Source: Hydractinia symbiolongicarpus (lineage: Eukaryota; Cnidaria; Hydrozoa; Anthoathecata; Hydractiniidae). From it: a stretch of DNA of 64,000 nt. Positions 8,452-21,269 of the stretch are shown piece by piece. The position numbers were made by a program, and so were the translations under genes. How positions within the stretch are numbered: the stretch's first letter is position 1; the number at the start of each line of letters is the position of its first letter. Below the pieces are notes generated by a model. That model made no database searches. It was not told the DNA's origin and saw only the letters and a program-made list of their open reading frames with translations. The stretch lies in contig NC_079880.1 in the NCBI RefSeq assembly GCF_029227915.1, positions 16,388,001 through 16,452,000 of the forward strand, written 5' to 3'.

Positions 8452-11400
8452 TTACACGTAAATCACGTTGGTCTGCGTGCCTGCGCAGGTTACCATTGGT
8501 CTAGTCTTTCCGCTCTCAATACACGAGAGCATCCAAAGTTGTTATTCCTGGTTCCATGGCTTTAGAAAGCCGTAATCCACATGCACACCCCATGAAAAGG
8601 CTATAATACGGACTTTTGATGCCTATTAAATGCCTTACACGTAAATCGCGTGGTTCCGCGTGCCTGCGTAGGTTACCATTGGTCTACTCCTTCCACTCTC
8701 AATACACTGCGCCGTCCTAAGTTGTTTTTCCTGGTTCCATGGCTTTACAACGCCGTAAACCACATGCAAACTCCATGAAAAGGCTATAATACGGCCTTTT
8801 GACGCCTATTAAATGCCTTACACGTAAATCGCGGGGTTCCACGCGTCCAAACTTGTTACCATTGGTCTAGTTCTTCCACTCTCAATACACTACGCCGTCC
8901 TAAGTTGTTTTCCCTGGTTCCACGCCTTTACAACGCCGTAAACCACATGCACACGCGTCTAAAGGCTGCAATACGGCCTTTTGCCGCCCATTAAATGCCT
9001 TACACGTAATCGTGTGGTTTCGCGTGCCTGCGCAGGTTACCATTGGTCTAGTCCTTCCACTCTCAATACACTAGAACGTCCTAAGTTGTTATTCCTGGTT
9101 CCATGGCTTCAGAACGCCGTAATCCACATGCACACGCCATGAAAAGGCTATAATACGGCCCCTGGACGCCTAATAAAGGCCTTACACGTAAATCACGTGG
9201 TTCCACGCGTCCAAGCTTGTTACCATTGGTCTAGTTCTTCCACTCTCAATACACTACGCCGTCATAAGTTGTTTTTCCTGGTTCCATGGCTTTACAACGC
9301 CGTAAACCACATCCACACGCCATGAAAAGGCTATAATACGGCCTTTTAACGCCTATTAAATGCCTTACACGTAAATCGCGGGGTTCCACGCGTCCAAGCT
9401 TGTTACCATTGGTCTAGTTCTTCCACTCTCAATACATTACGCCGTCCTAAGTTGTTTTCCCTGGTTCCACGCCTTTACAACACCGTAAACCACATGCACA
9501 CGCCATGAAAAGGCTATAATACGGCCTTTTGACGCCTATTAAATGCCTTACACGTAATCGTGTGGTCTCGCGTGCCTGCGCAGGTTACCATTGGTCTAGT
9601 CCTTCCACTCTCATTACACTAGAACGTCCTAAGTTGTTATTCCTGGTTCCATGGCTTTAGAAAGCCGTAATCCACATGCACACGCCATGAAAAAGCTATA
9701 ATACGGCCTTTTGACGCCTAATAAAGGCCTTACTGGTAAATCAGGTGGTTCCACCCGTCCAAGCTTGTAACCATTGGTCTAGTTCTTTCACTCTCAATAC
9801 ACGAGAGCGTCCTAAGTTGTTTTCCCTGGTTCCACGCCTTTACAACGCCGTAAACCACATGCACACGCGTCTAAAGGCTGCAATACGGCCTTTTGCCGCC
9901 CATTAAATGCCTTACACGTAATCGTGTATTTTCGCGCGCCTGCGCAGGTTACCATTGGCCTAGTCCTTCCACTCTCAATACACTAGAACGTCCTAAGTTG
10001 TTATTCCTGGTTCCATGGCTTCAGAACGCCGTAATCCACATGCACACGCCATGAAAAGGCTATAATACGGCCCCTGGACGCCTAATAAAGGCCTTACACG
10101 TAAATCACGTGGTTCCACGTGTCCAAGCTTGTTACCATTGGTCTAGTTCTTCCACTCTCAATACACTACGCCGTCCTAAGTTGTTTTTCCTGGTTCCATG
10201 GCTTTACAACGCCGTAAACCACATGCACACGCCATGAAAAGGCTATAATACGGCCTTTTAACGCCTATTAAATGCCTTACACGTACATCGCGGGGTTCCA
10301 CGCGTCCAAGCTTGTTACCATTGGTCTAGTTCTTCCACTCTCAATACACTACGCCGTCCAAAGCTGTTTTCCCTGGTTCCACGCCTTTACAACGCCGTAA
10401 ACCACATGCACACGCCATGAAAAGGCTATAATACGGCCTTTTGACGCCTATTAAATGCCTTACACGTAATCGTGTGGTTTCGCATGCCTGCGCAGGTTAC
10501 CATTGGTCTAGTCCTTCCACTCTCAATACACTAGAACGTCCTAAGTTGTTATTCCTGGTTCCATGGCTTTAGAAAGCCGTAATCCACATGCACACGCCAT
10601 GAAAAGGCTATAATACGGCCTTTTGACGCCTAATAAAGGCCTTACTGGTAAATCACGTGGTTCCACCCGTCCAAGCTTGTAACCATTGGTCTAGTTCTTT
10701 TACTCTCAATACACGAGAGCGTCCTAAGTTGTTTTTCCTGGTTCCATGGCTTTACAACGCTGTAAACCACATGCACACGCCATGAAAAGGCTATAATACG
10801 ACTTTTGATGCCTATTAAATGCCTTACACGTAAATCGCGTGGTTCCGCGTGCCTGCGCAGGTTACCATTGGTCTACTCCTTCCACTCTCAATACACTACG
10901 CCGTCCTAAGTTGTTTTTCCTGGTTCCATGGCTTTACAACGCCGTAAACCACATGCACACGCCATGAAAAAGCTATAATACGGCCTTTTGACGCCTATTA
11001 AATGCCATACACGTACATCGCGTGGTTCTGCGTCAATGCAAAGGTTACCATTGGTCTAGTCCTTCCACTGTCAATGCACTACGACGTCCTAAGTTGTTTT
11101 CTCTGGCTCCATAGCTTTGGAACGCCGTCAACTACATGCACACGCCATTGAAAAGCAATAATACCGCCTTTGCCGCCTAATAAAGTCCTTACACGTAAAT
11201 CACGTTGGTCTGCGTGTCTGCGCAGGTTACCATTGGTCTAGTTCTTCCACTCTCAATGCACTAGGACGTCCTAAGTTGTTTTCCCTGGCTCCATGTCTTT
11301 ACAACGCCGTAAAACAAATGCACACGCCATGAAAAGGCTATAATACGTCCTTTTGACGCCTATCAAAGGCCTTACACTTAAATTACGTGGTTCCACGCGT

Positions 11401-13993
11401 CCAAGCTTGCTCTCATTGGTCTATTCCTTCCATTCTCTATGGACTAGAACGTCCTAAGTTGTTTTCCCTGGTTCCATGGCTTTAGAACGCCGTAAACCAC
11501 ATGCACACGCCATAAAAAGGCTTTAATGCGTCCTTTTGCGGCCTATTAAAGGCCTTACACGTAAATCACGTGGTTCCACGCGTCCAAACTTGTTACCATT
11601 GGCCTAGTCCTTCCACTGTCATTACACTACGACGTTCTAAGTTGTTCTTCCTGTCTCCATGCCTTGGGAACGCCGTAAACTACATGCAAAGGACTCTAAA
11701 GGCTGTAATACGGTCTTTTGCGGCCTATTAAAGGCCTTACACGTAAATTACGTCGTTCCACGCGTCAATGACGGTTACGATTTGTCTAGTCCTTCCATTC
11801 TCAATGGACTAGAACGTCCTAAGTCGTTTTCCTCAGCGCCAAGGCTGTACAACGCCGTCAACTACGTGCACATGCGTCTGAAGGCTGCAATACGGCCTTT
11901 TGCCGCCTATTAAAGGCCTTACACGTAAATCAGGTAGGTCCGCGTGCCTGCGCAGGTTACCATTGGTCTAGTCCTTCCACTGTCAATGGACTAGAACGTC
12001 CTAAGTTGTTATTCCTGGTTCCATGGCTTCAGAACGCCTTAATCCACATGCACACGCCATGAAAAGGCTATAATACGGCCCCTGGACGCCTAATAAAGGC
12101 CTTACACGTAAATCACGTGGTTCCACGCGTCCAAGCTTGTTACCATTGGTCTAGTTCTTCCACTCTCAATACACTAAGCCGTCCTAAGTTGTTTTTCCTG
12201 GTTCCATGGCTTTAAAACGCCGTAAACCACATGCACACGCCATGAAAAGGCTATAATACGGCCTTTTAACGCCTATTAAATGCCTTACACGTAAACGTGT
12301 GGTTTCGCTATAATAAGGCTATAATACGGCCGTTTGACGCCTATTAAATGCCATACACGTACATCGCGTGGTTCTGCGTCACTGCACAGGTTACCATTTG
12401 TCTAGTCCTTCCACTGTCAATGCACTACGACGTCCTAAGTTGTTTTCTCTGGCTCCATAGCTTTGGAACGCCGTCAACTACGTGCACACGCCATTGAAAA
12501 GCAATAATACTGCCTTTTGCCGCCTAATAAAGTCCTTACACGTAAATCACGTTGGCCTGCGTGCCTGCGCTGGTTACCAATGGTCTAGTCCTTCCACCCT
12601 CAATACACTAGAACGTCCTAAGTTGTTATTCCTGGTTCCATGGCTTCAGAACGCCGTAATCCACATGCACACGCCATGAAAAGGCTATAATACGGCCATT
12701 TGCCGCCTATTAAAGGCCTTACACGTAAATCGTGTGGTTCTGCGTGACTGCGCAGGTTACTATTGGTCTAGTTCTTCCACTCTCAATGCACTAGGACGTC
12801 CTAAGTTGTTTTCCCTGGCACCATGACTTTACAACGCCGTAAATCACATGCACACGCCATGAAAAGGCTATAATACGTCCTTTTGACGCCTATCAAAGGC
12901 CTTACACTTAAATTACGTGGTTCCACGCGTCCAAGCTCGCTCTCATTGGACTATTCCTTCCATTCTCAATGGACTAGAACGTCCTAAGTTGTTTTCCCTG
13001 GTTCCATGGCTTTAGAACGCCGTAAACCACATGCACACGCCATAAAAAGGCTTTAATGCGTCCTTTTGCGGCCTATTAAAGGCCTTACACATAAATCACG
13101 TGGTTCCACGCGTCCATGACGGTTACGATTGGTCTAGTCCTTCCATTCTCAATGGACTAGAACGTCCTAAGTTGTTTTCCTCAGCGCCAAGGCTGTACAA
13201 CGCAGTCAACTACGTGCACATGCGTCTAAAAGCTGCAATACGGCCTATTGCCGCCCATTAAATGCCTTACATGTAATCGTGTGAGTTCGCGTGCCTGCGC
13301 AGGTTACTATTGGTCTAGTTCTTCCACTCTTAATACACTACGACGTCCTAAGTTGTTTTCTCTGGCTCCATAGCTTTACAACGCCGTAAACCACATGCAC
13401 ACGCCAAAAAAGGCTATAATACCGCCTTTTGCCGCCTAATAAAGTCCTTACACGTAAATCACGTTGGTCTGCGTGCCTGCGCAGGTCGCCATTGGTCTAG
13501 TTCTTCCACTCTCAATACACGAGAGCGTCCTAAGTTGTTATTCCTGGTTCCATGGCTTTAGAAAGCCGTAATCCACATGCACACGCCATGAAAAGGCTAT
13601 AATACGGCCTTTTGACGCCTATTAAATGCCTTACACGTATATCGCGTGGTTCCGCGTGCCTGCGCAGGTTACCATTGGTCTAGTCCTTCCACTCTCAATA
13701 CACTAGAACGTCCTAAGTTGTTAATCCTGGTTCCATGGCTTTACAACGCCGTAAACCACATGCACACGCCATGAAAAAGGCTATAATACGGCCTTTTGAC
13801 GCCTATTAAATGCCTTACACGTAAATCACGGGGTTCCACGCGTCCAAGCTTGTTACCATTGGTCTAGTTCTTCCACTCTCAAAACACTACACCTAAGTTA
13901 TTTTCCCTAGTTCCATGGTTTTACAACGCCGTAAACCACATGCACACGTCATGAAAAGGCTATAACACGGTCTTTTGACGCCTATTAAATGCC
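8452..13993 (+). repeat. Long higher-order unit, copy 2 (5,542 bp)
   Basis: Collinear with 547-8451 after removal of the three monomer-scale blocks. Shared rare tags include the 68-bp stub monomer (12285, as at 5112), ccgtccaaagctg (near 3182 and 10355), cgtgtattttcgcgcg (near 2750 and 9925) and the aaaacactacaccta monomer (13879). Differences are sparse point changes, for example one missing G at about 10800 and caaaagcc changed to caaaggcc. This implies a recent duplication. Confidence 0.85.
12285..12352 (+). repeat. Stub monomer, 68 bp (second copy)
   Basis: Counterpart of 5112-5179 at the 7,173-bp offset, with the same internal join. The following H monomer differs slightly: cgcgtggttctgcg here against cgcttcgttctgcg at about 5193. 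Confidence 0.88.
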
Positions 13994-16221
13994 TTACACG
14001 TAAATCACGTTGGTCTGCGTGCCTGCGCAGGTTACCATTGGTCTAGTCTTTCCGCTCTCAATACACGAGAGCATCCAAAGTTGTTATTCCTGGTTCCATG
14101 GCTTTAGAAAGCCGTAATCCACATGCACACCCCATGAAAAGGCTATAATACGGACTTTTGATGCCTATTAAATGCCTTACACGTAAATCGCGTGGTTCCG
14201 CGTGCCTGCGTAGGTTACCATTGGTCTACTCCTTCCACTCTCAATACACTGCGCCGTCCTAAGTTGTTTTTCCTGGTTCCATGGCTTTACAACGCCGTAA
14301 ACCACATGCAAACTCCATGAAAAGGCTATAATACGGCCTTTTGACGCCTATTAAATGCCTTACACGTAATCGTGTGGTTTCGCGTGCCTGCGCAGGTTAC
14401 CATTGGTCTAGTCCTTCCACTCACAATACACTAGAACGTCCTAAGTTGTTATTCCTGGTTCCATGGCTTTAGAAAGCCGTAATCCACATGCACACGCCAT
14501 GAAAAGGCTATAATACGGCCTTTTGACGCCTAATAAAGGCCTTACAGGTAAATCACGTGGTTCCACGCGTCCAAGCTTGTTACCATTGGTCTAGTTCTTC
14601 CACTCTCATTACACTACGCCGTCCTAAGTCATTTTCCCTGGTTCCATGGCTTTACAACGCCGTAAACCACATGCACACGCCATGAAAAGGCTATAATACG
14701 GTCTTTTGACGCCTATTAAATGCCTTACACGTAAATCACGTTGGTCTGCGTGCCTGCGCAGGTTACCATTGGTCTAGTCTTTCCGCTCTCAATACACTAG
14801 AACGTCCTAAGTTGTTATTCCTGGTTCCATGGCTTCAGAACGCCGTAATCCACATGCACACGCCATGAAAAGGCTATAATTCGGCCCCTGGACGCCTAAT
14901 AAAGGCCTTACACGTAAATCACGTGGTTCCACGCGTCCAAGCTTGTTACCATTGGTCTAGTCCTTCCACTCTCAATACACTAGAACGTCCTAAGTTGTTA
15001 ATCCTGGTTCCATGGCTTTACAACGCCGTAAACCACATGCACACGCCATGAAAAAGGCTATAATACGGCCTTTTGACGCCTATTAAATGCCTTACACGTA
15101 AATCACGGGGTTCCACGCGTCCAAGCTTGTTACCATTGGTCTAGTTCTTCCACTCTCAAAACACTACACCTAAGTTATTTTCCCTAGTTCCATGGTTTTA
15201 CAACGCCGTAAACCACATGCACACGTCATGAAAAGGCTATAACACGGTCTTTTGACGCCTATTAAATGCCTTACACGTAAATCACGTTGGTCTGCGTGCC
15301 TGCGCAGGTTACCATTGGTCTAGTCTTTCCGCTCTCAATACACGAGAGCATCCAAAGTTGTTATTCCTGGTTCCATGGCTTTAGAAAGCCGTAATCCACA
15401 TGCACACCCCATGAAAAGGCTATAATACGGACTTTTGATGCCTATTAAATGCCTTACACGTAAATCGCGTGGTTCCGCGTGCCTGCGTAGGTTACCATTG
15501 GTCTACTCCTTCCACTCTCAATACACTGCGCCGTCCTAAGTTGTTTTTCCTGGTTCCATGGCTTTACAACGCCGTAAACCACATGCAAACTCCATGAAAA
15601 GGCTATAATACGGCCTTTTGACGCCTATTAAATGCCTTACACGTAATCGTGTGGTTTCGCGTGCCTGCGCAGGTTACCATTGGTCTAGTCCTTCCACTCA
15701 CAATACACTAGAACGTCCTAAGTTGTTATTCCTGGTTCCATGGCTTTAGAAAGCCGTAATCCACATGCACACGCCATGAAAAGGCTATAATACGGCCTTT
15801 TGACGCCTAATAAAGGCCTTACAGGTAAATCACGTGGTTCCACGCGTCCAAGCTTGTTACCATTGGTCTAGTTCTTCCACTCTCATTACACTACGCCGTC
15901 CTAAGTCATTTTCCCTGGTTCCATGGCTTTACAACGCCGTAAACCACATGCACACGCCATGAAAAGGCTATAATACGGTCTTTTGACGCCTATTAAATGC
16001 CTTACACGTAAATCACGTTGGTCTGCGTGCCTGCGCAGGTTACCATTGGTCTAGTCTTTCCGCTCTCAATACACTAGAACGTCCTAAGTTGTTATTCCTG
16101 GTTCCATGGCTTCAGAACGCCGTAATCCACATGCACACGCCATGAAAAGGCTATAATTCGGCCCCTGGACGCCTAATAAAGGCCTTACACGTAAATCACG
16201 TGGTTCCACGCGTCCAAGCTT
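13668..16221 (+). repeat. Tandem 7-mer duplication, 1,277 bp x 2
   Basis: 13668-14944 and 14945-16221 match at a constant offset of 1,277 bp, including the rare aaaacactacaccta monomer (13879 and 15156), ttttccctagttcc, ctaagtcattttcc and ataattcggcccctgg. The junction falls in the conserved segment gttaccattggtctag, as expected for unequal exchange between neighbouring monomers. The same 7-mer, without these later point changes, begins the window. Confidence 0.85.
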
Positions 16222-16549
16222 GTTACCATTGGTCTAGTTCTTCAACTCTCAATAAACTACGCTGTCCTAAGTTGTTTTTCCTGGTTCCATGGCTTTACAA
16301 CGCCGTAAACCACATGCACACGCCATGAAAAGGCTATAATACGGACTATTGATGCCTATTAAATGCCTTACACGTAATCGTGTGGTTTCGCGTGCCTGCG
16401 CAGGATAACCATTGGACTAGTCCTTCCACTCTCAATACACTACGACGTCCTAAGTTATTTTCCCTGGCTTCATGGCTTTACAACGCCGTCAATTACATGC
16501 ACACACGTCTATAACCAGCAATATGGCATTTTGCCGCCTAATAAAAGCC

Positions 16550-16731
16550 TTACACGTAAGTTAGACGGTTCCACGCGTCCATACCGGTTACCATTGGTCT
16601 AGTCCTTCCATTCTCAATAGACTAAAACGTCTTAAGTTATTTTCCCCAGCGACAAGGCTGTACAACGCCGTCAACTACGTGCACATGCGTCTAAAAGCTG
16701 CAATAAGGCCTTTTGCCACCCATTAAATGCC
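16550..16731 (+). repeat. Reference monomer, family E
   Basis: Type example, 182 bp. The variable block is gtaagttagacggttccacgcg followed by tccataccggttacc, containing an ACCGGT palindrome. The downstream half resembles family D (ccattctcaatagactaaaacg, ccccagcgacaaggctg). The preceding monomer has the distinctive tail acacacgtctataaccagcaatatggcatttt. This two-monomer cassette recurs near 5.5, 25.2, 27.2, 28.3, 29.8, 32.0, 36.9, 37.6, 38.5, 40.1, 44.7, 46.9, 49.5, 52.1, 52.8, 56.4, 58.1, 61.3 and 62.2 kb. Confidence 0.87.
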
Positions 16732-16913
16732 TTACATGTAATCGTGTGGTTTCGCGTGCCTGCGCAGGTTACCATTGGTCTAGTCCTTCCACTCTCAATA
16801 CACTAGAACGTCCTAAGTTGTTTTCCCTGGTTCCATGGCTTTAGAACGCCGTAAACCACATGCACACGCCATAAAAAGGCTTTAATGCGTCCTTTTGCGG
16901 CCTATTAAAGGCC

Positions 16914-17277
16914 TTACACGTAAATCACGTGGTTCCACGCGTCCAAACTTGTTACCATTGGCCTAGTCCTTCCACTCTCATTACACTACGACGTTCTAAG
17001 TTGTTCTTCCTGTCTCCATGCCTTGGGAACGCCGTAAACTACATGCAAAGGACTCTAAAGGCTGTAATACGGTCTTTTGCGGCCTATTAAAGGCCTTACA
17101 CGTAAATCACGTGGTTCCACGCGTCCAAACTTGTTACCATTGGCCTAGTCCTTCCACTCTCATTACACTACGACGTTCTAAGTTGTTCTTCCTGTCTCCA
17201 TGCCTTGGGAACGCCGTAAACTACATGCAAAGGACTCTAAAGGCTGTAATACGGCCTTTTGCCGCCTATTAAAGGCC
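16914..17277 (+). repeat. Single-monomer tandem duplication, 182 bp x 2
   Basis: 16914-17095 and 17096-17277 are almost identical. Both have gtccaaacttgttaccattggcctag, cattacactacgacgttc, ttcttcctgtctcc and gccttgggaacg, and differ mainly near the end (ggtcttttgcgg against ggccttttgccg). It is one of the few direct single-monomer duplications in the left half. Confidence 0.8.
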
Positions 17278-19083
17278 TTACACGTAAATCAGGTCGGTCC
17301 GCGTGCCTGCGCAGGTTACCATTGGTCTAGTCCTTCCACTGTCAATGGACTAGAACGTCCTAAGTTGTTTTTCCTGGTTCCATGGCTTTAGAAATCCTTA
17401 ATCCACATGCACACGCCATGAAAAGGCTATAATACGGCCTTTTGACGCCTAATAAAGGTAAATCACGTGGTTCCACGCGTCCAAGCTTGTTACCATTGGT
17501 CTAGTTCTTCCACTCTCAATACACTACGCCGTCCTAAGTTGTTTTCCCTGGTTCCATGGCTTTAGAACGCCGTAAACCACATGGGCACGCCATGAAAATG
17601 CTATAATACGGCCTTTTGACGCCTATTAAATGCCTTACACGTAATCGTGTGGTTTCGCGTGCCTGCGCAGGTTACCATTGGTCTAGTCCTTCCACTCTCA
17701 ATACACTAGAACGTCCTAAGTTGTTATTCCTGGTTCCATGGCTTTAAAAAGCGTTAATCCACATGCACACGCCATGAAAAGGCTATAATACGGCATTTTG
17801 ACGCCTAATAAAGGCCTTACAGGTAAATCACGGGGTTCCACGCGTCCAAGCTTGTTACCATTGGTCTAGTTCTTCCACTCTCAATACACTACGCCGTCCT
17901 AAGTTGTTTTCCCTGGTTCCATGGCTTTACAACGCCGTAAACCACATGCACACGCCATGAAAAGGCTATAATACGGACTTTTGATGCCTATTAAATGTCT
18001 TACACGTAATCGTGTGGTTTCGCGTGCCTACGCAGGTTACCATTGGTCTAGTCTTTCCACTCTCAATACATTAGAACGTCCTAAGTTGTTATTCCTGGTT
18101 CCATGGCTTTACAACGCCCTAAACCACATGCACACGCCATGAAAAGGCTATAATACGGCCCTTTGACGCCCAATAAAGGTAAATCACGTGGTTCCACGCG
18201 TCCAAGCTTGTTACCATTGGTCTAGTTCTTCCACTCTCAATACACTACGACGTCCTAAGTTGTTTTTCCTGGTTCCATGGCTTTAGAACGCCGTAAACCA
18301 CATGCACACGCCATAAAAAGGCTTTAATGCGTCCTTTTGCGGCCTATTAAAGGCCTTACACATAAATCACGTGGTTCCACGCGTCCATGACGGTTACGAT
18401 GGGTCTAGTCCTTCCATCTCAATGGACTAGAACGTCTTAAGTTGTTTTCCCCAGCGCCAAGGCTGTACAACGCAGTCAACTACGTGCACATGCGTCTAAA
18501 AGCTGCAATACGGCCTATTGCCGCCCATTAAATGCCTTACATGTAATCGTGTGGTTTCGCGTGCCTGCGCAGGTTACTATTGGTCTAGTTCTTCCACTCT
18601 TAATACACTACGACGTCCTAAGTTGTTTTCTCTGGCTCCATAGCTTTACAACGCCGTAAACCACATGCACACGCCAAAAAAGGCTATAATACCGCCTTTT
18701 GCCGCCTAATAAAGTCCTTACACGTAAATCACGTTGGTCTGCGTGCCTGCGCAGGTTGCCATTGGTCTAGTTCTTCCACTCTCAATACACGAGAGCGTCC
18801 TAAGTTGTTATTCCTGGTTCCATGGCTTTAGAAAGCCGTAATCCACATGCACACGCCATGAAAAGGCTATAATACGGCCTTTTGACGCCTATTAAATGCC
18901 TTACACGTATATCGCGTGGTTCCGCGTGCCTGCGCAGGTTACCATTGGTCTAGTCCTTCCACTCTCAATACACTACGCCGTCCTAAGTTATTTTCTCTGG
19001 TTCCATGGCTTTACAACGCCGTAAACCACATGCACACGCCATGAAAAGGCTATAATACGGTCTTTTGACGCCTATTAAATGCC

Positions 19084-20537
19084 TTACACGTAAATCACGT
19101 TGGTCTGCGTGCCTGCGCAGGTTACCATTGGTCTAGTCTTTCCGCTCTCAATACACGAGAGCATCCAAAGTTGTTATTCCTGGTTCCATGGCTTTAGAAA
19201 GCCGTAATCCACATGCACACGCCATGAAAAGGCTATAATACGGACTTTTGATGCCTATTAAATGCCTTACACGTAAATCGCGTGGTTCCGCGTGCCTGCG
19301 TAGTGGTCTACTCCTTCCACTCTCAATACACTGCGCCGTCCTAAGTTGTTTTTCCTGGTTCCATGGCTTTACAACGCCGTAAACCACATGCACACTCCAT
19401 GAAAAGGCTATAATACGGCCTTTTGACGCCTATTAAATGCCTTACACGTAATCGTGTGGTTTCGCGTGCCTGCGCAGGTTACCATTGGTCTAGTCCTTCC
19501 ACTCACAATACACTAGAACGTCCTAAGTTGTTATTCCTGGTTCCATGGCTTTAGAAAGCCGTAATCCACATGCACACGCCATGAAAAGGCTATAATACGG
19601 CCTTTTGACGCCTAATAAAGGCCTTACAGGTAAATCACGTGGTTCCACGCGTCCAAGCTTGTTACCATTGGTCTAGTTCTTCCACTCTCATTACACTACG
19701 CCGTCCTAAGTTATTTTCCCTGGTTCCATGGCTTTACAACGCCGTAAACCACATGCACACGCCATGAAAAGGCTATAATACGGTCTTTTGACGCCTATTA
19801 AATGCCTTACACGTAAATCACGTTGGTCTGCGTGCCTGCGCAGGTTACCATTGGTCTAGTCTTTCCGCTCTCAATACACGAGAGCATCCAAAGTTGTTAT
19901 TCCTGGTTCCATGGCTTTAGAAAGCCGTAATCCACATGCACACGCCATGAAAAGGCTATAATACGGACTTTTGATGCCTATTAAATGCCTTACACGTAAA
20001 TCGCGTGGTTCCGCGTGCCTGCGTAGGTTACCATTGGTCTACTCCTTCCACTCTCAATACACTGCGCCGTCCTAAGTTGTTTTTCCTGGTTCCATGGCTT
20101 TACAACGCCGTAAACCACATGCACACTCCATGAAAAGGCTATAATACGGCCTTTTGACGCCTATTAAATGCCTTACACGTAATCGTGTGGTTTCGCGTGC
20201 CTGCGCAGGTTACCATTGGTCTAGTCCTTCCGCTCACAATACACTAGAACGTCCTAAGTTGTTATTCCTGGTTCCATGGCTTTAGAAAGCCGTAATCCAC
20301 ATGCACACGCCATGAAAAGGCTATAATACGGCCTTTTGACGCCTAATAAAGGCCTTACAGGTAAATCACGTGGTTCCACGCGTCCAAGCTTGTTACCATT
20401 GGTCTAGTTCTTCCACTCTCATTACACTACGCCGTCCTAAGTTATTTTCCCTGGTTCCATGGCTTTACAACGCCGTAAACCACATGCACACGCCATGAAA
20501 AGGCTATAATACGGTCTTTTGACGCCTATTAAATGCC
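19084..20537 (+). repeat. 4-monomer higher-order repeat, 731 bp
   Basis: Units at 19084-19806 (723 bp, with an 8-bp deletion giving gcgtagtggtctac) and 19807-20537 (731 bp). The order is C with gagagcatcc, the gcgtagg/tactcc/actgcgccg monomer, B with cactcac or cgctcac, and A with acaggtaaatc and cattacac. The same four monomers occur once in the 7-mer at 547-1277, so this is a local amplification of part of that unit. Confidence 0.85.
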
Positions 20538-21269
20538 TTACACGTAAATCACGTTGGTCTGCGTGCCTGCGCAGGTTACCATTGGTCTAGTCTTTCCGCT
20601 CTCAATACACGAGAGCATCCAAAGTTGTTATTCCTGGTTCCATGGCTTTAGAAAGCCGTAATCCACATGCACACGCCATGAAAAGGCTATAATACGGACT
20701 TTTGATGCCTATTAAATGCCTTACACGTAAATCGCGTGGTTCCGCGTGCCTGCGTAGGTTACCATTGGTCTACTCCTTCCACTCTCAATACACTAGAACG
20801 TCCTAAGTTGTTATTCCTGGTTCCATGGCTTTACAACGCCGTAAACCACATGCACACGCCATGAAAAGGCTATAATACGGTCTTTTGACGCCTATTAAAT
20901 GCCTTACACGTAAATCACGTTGGTCTGCGTGCCTGCGCAGGTTACCATTGGTCTAGTCTTTCCGCTCTCAATACACGAGAGCATCCAAAGTTGTTATTCC
21001 TGGTTCCATGGCTTTAGAAAGCCGTAATCCACATGCACACGCCATGAAAAGGCTATAATACGGACTTTTGATGCCTATTAAATGCCTTACACGTAAATCG
21101 CGTGGTTCCGCGTGCCTGCGTAGGTTACCATTGGTCTACTCCTTCCACTCTCAATACACTAGAACGTCCTAAGTTGTTATTCCTGGTTCCATGGCTTTAC
21201 AACGCCGTAAACCACATGCACACGCCATGAAAAGGCTATAATACGGCCTTTTAACGCCTATTAAATGCC
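20538..21269 (+). repeat. 2-monomer higher-order repeat, 366 bp x 2
   Basis: 20538-20903 and 20904-21269 each hold a C monomer with gagagcatcc followed by a gcgtagg/tactcc monomer, whose second half has switched to actagaacg and ttattcc. They abut the 4-mer repeat and reuse its first two monomers. A sister pair lies at 22732-23463. Confidence 0.85.

Larger units (their letters stand above)
16222..19083 (+). repeat. Mosaic region with E cassette and left-domain pieces
   Basis: About 16.27-16.82 kb (actattgatg tail, aggataaccattggactag, E monomer) matches 28.10-28.65 kb at an offset of 11,831. 16.8-17.3 kb holds gccttgggaacg monomers in tandem. 17.3-18.3 kb is A/B alternation, including two monomers with the 9-bp deletion aataaaggtaaatc (17456, 18177). 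About 18.28-18.96 kb matches 6.19-6.88 kb at an offset near 12,089. There are no unique sequences. Confidence 0.75.
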
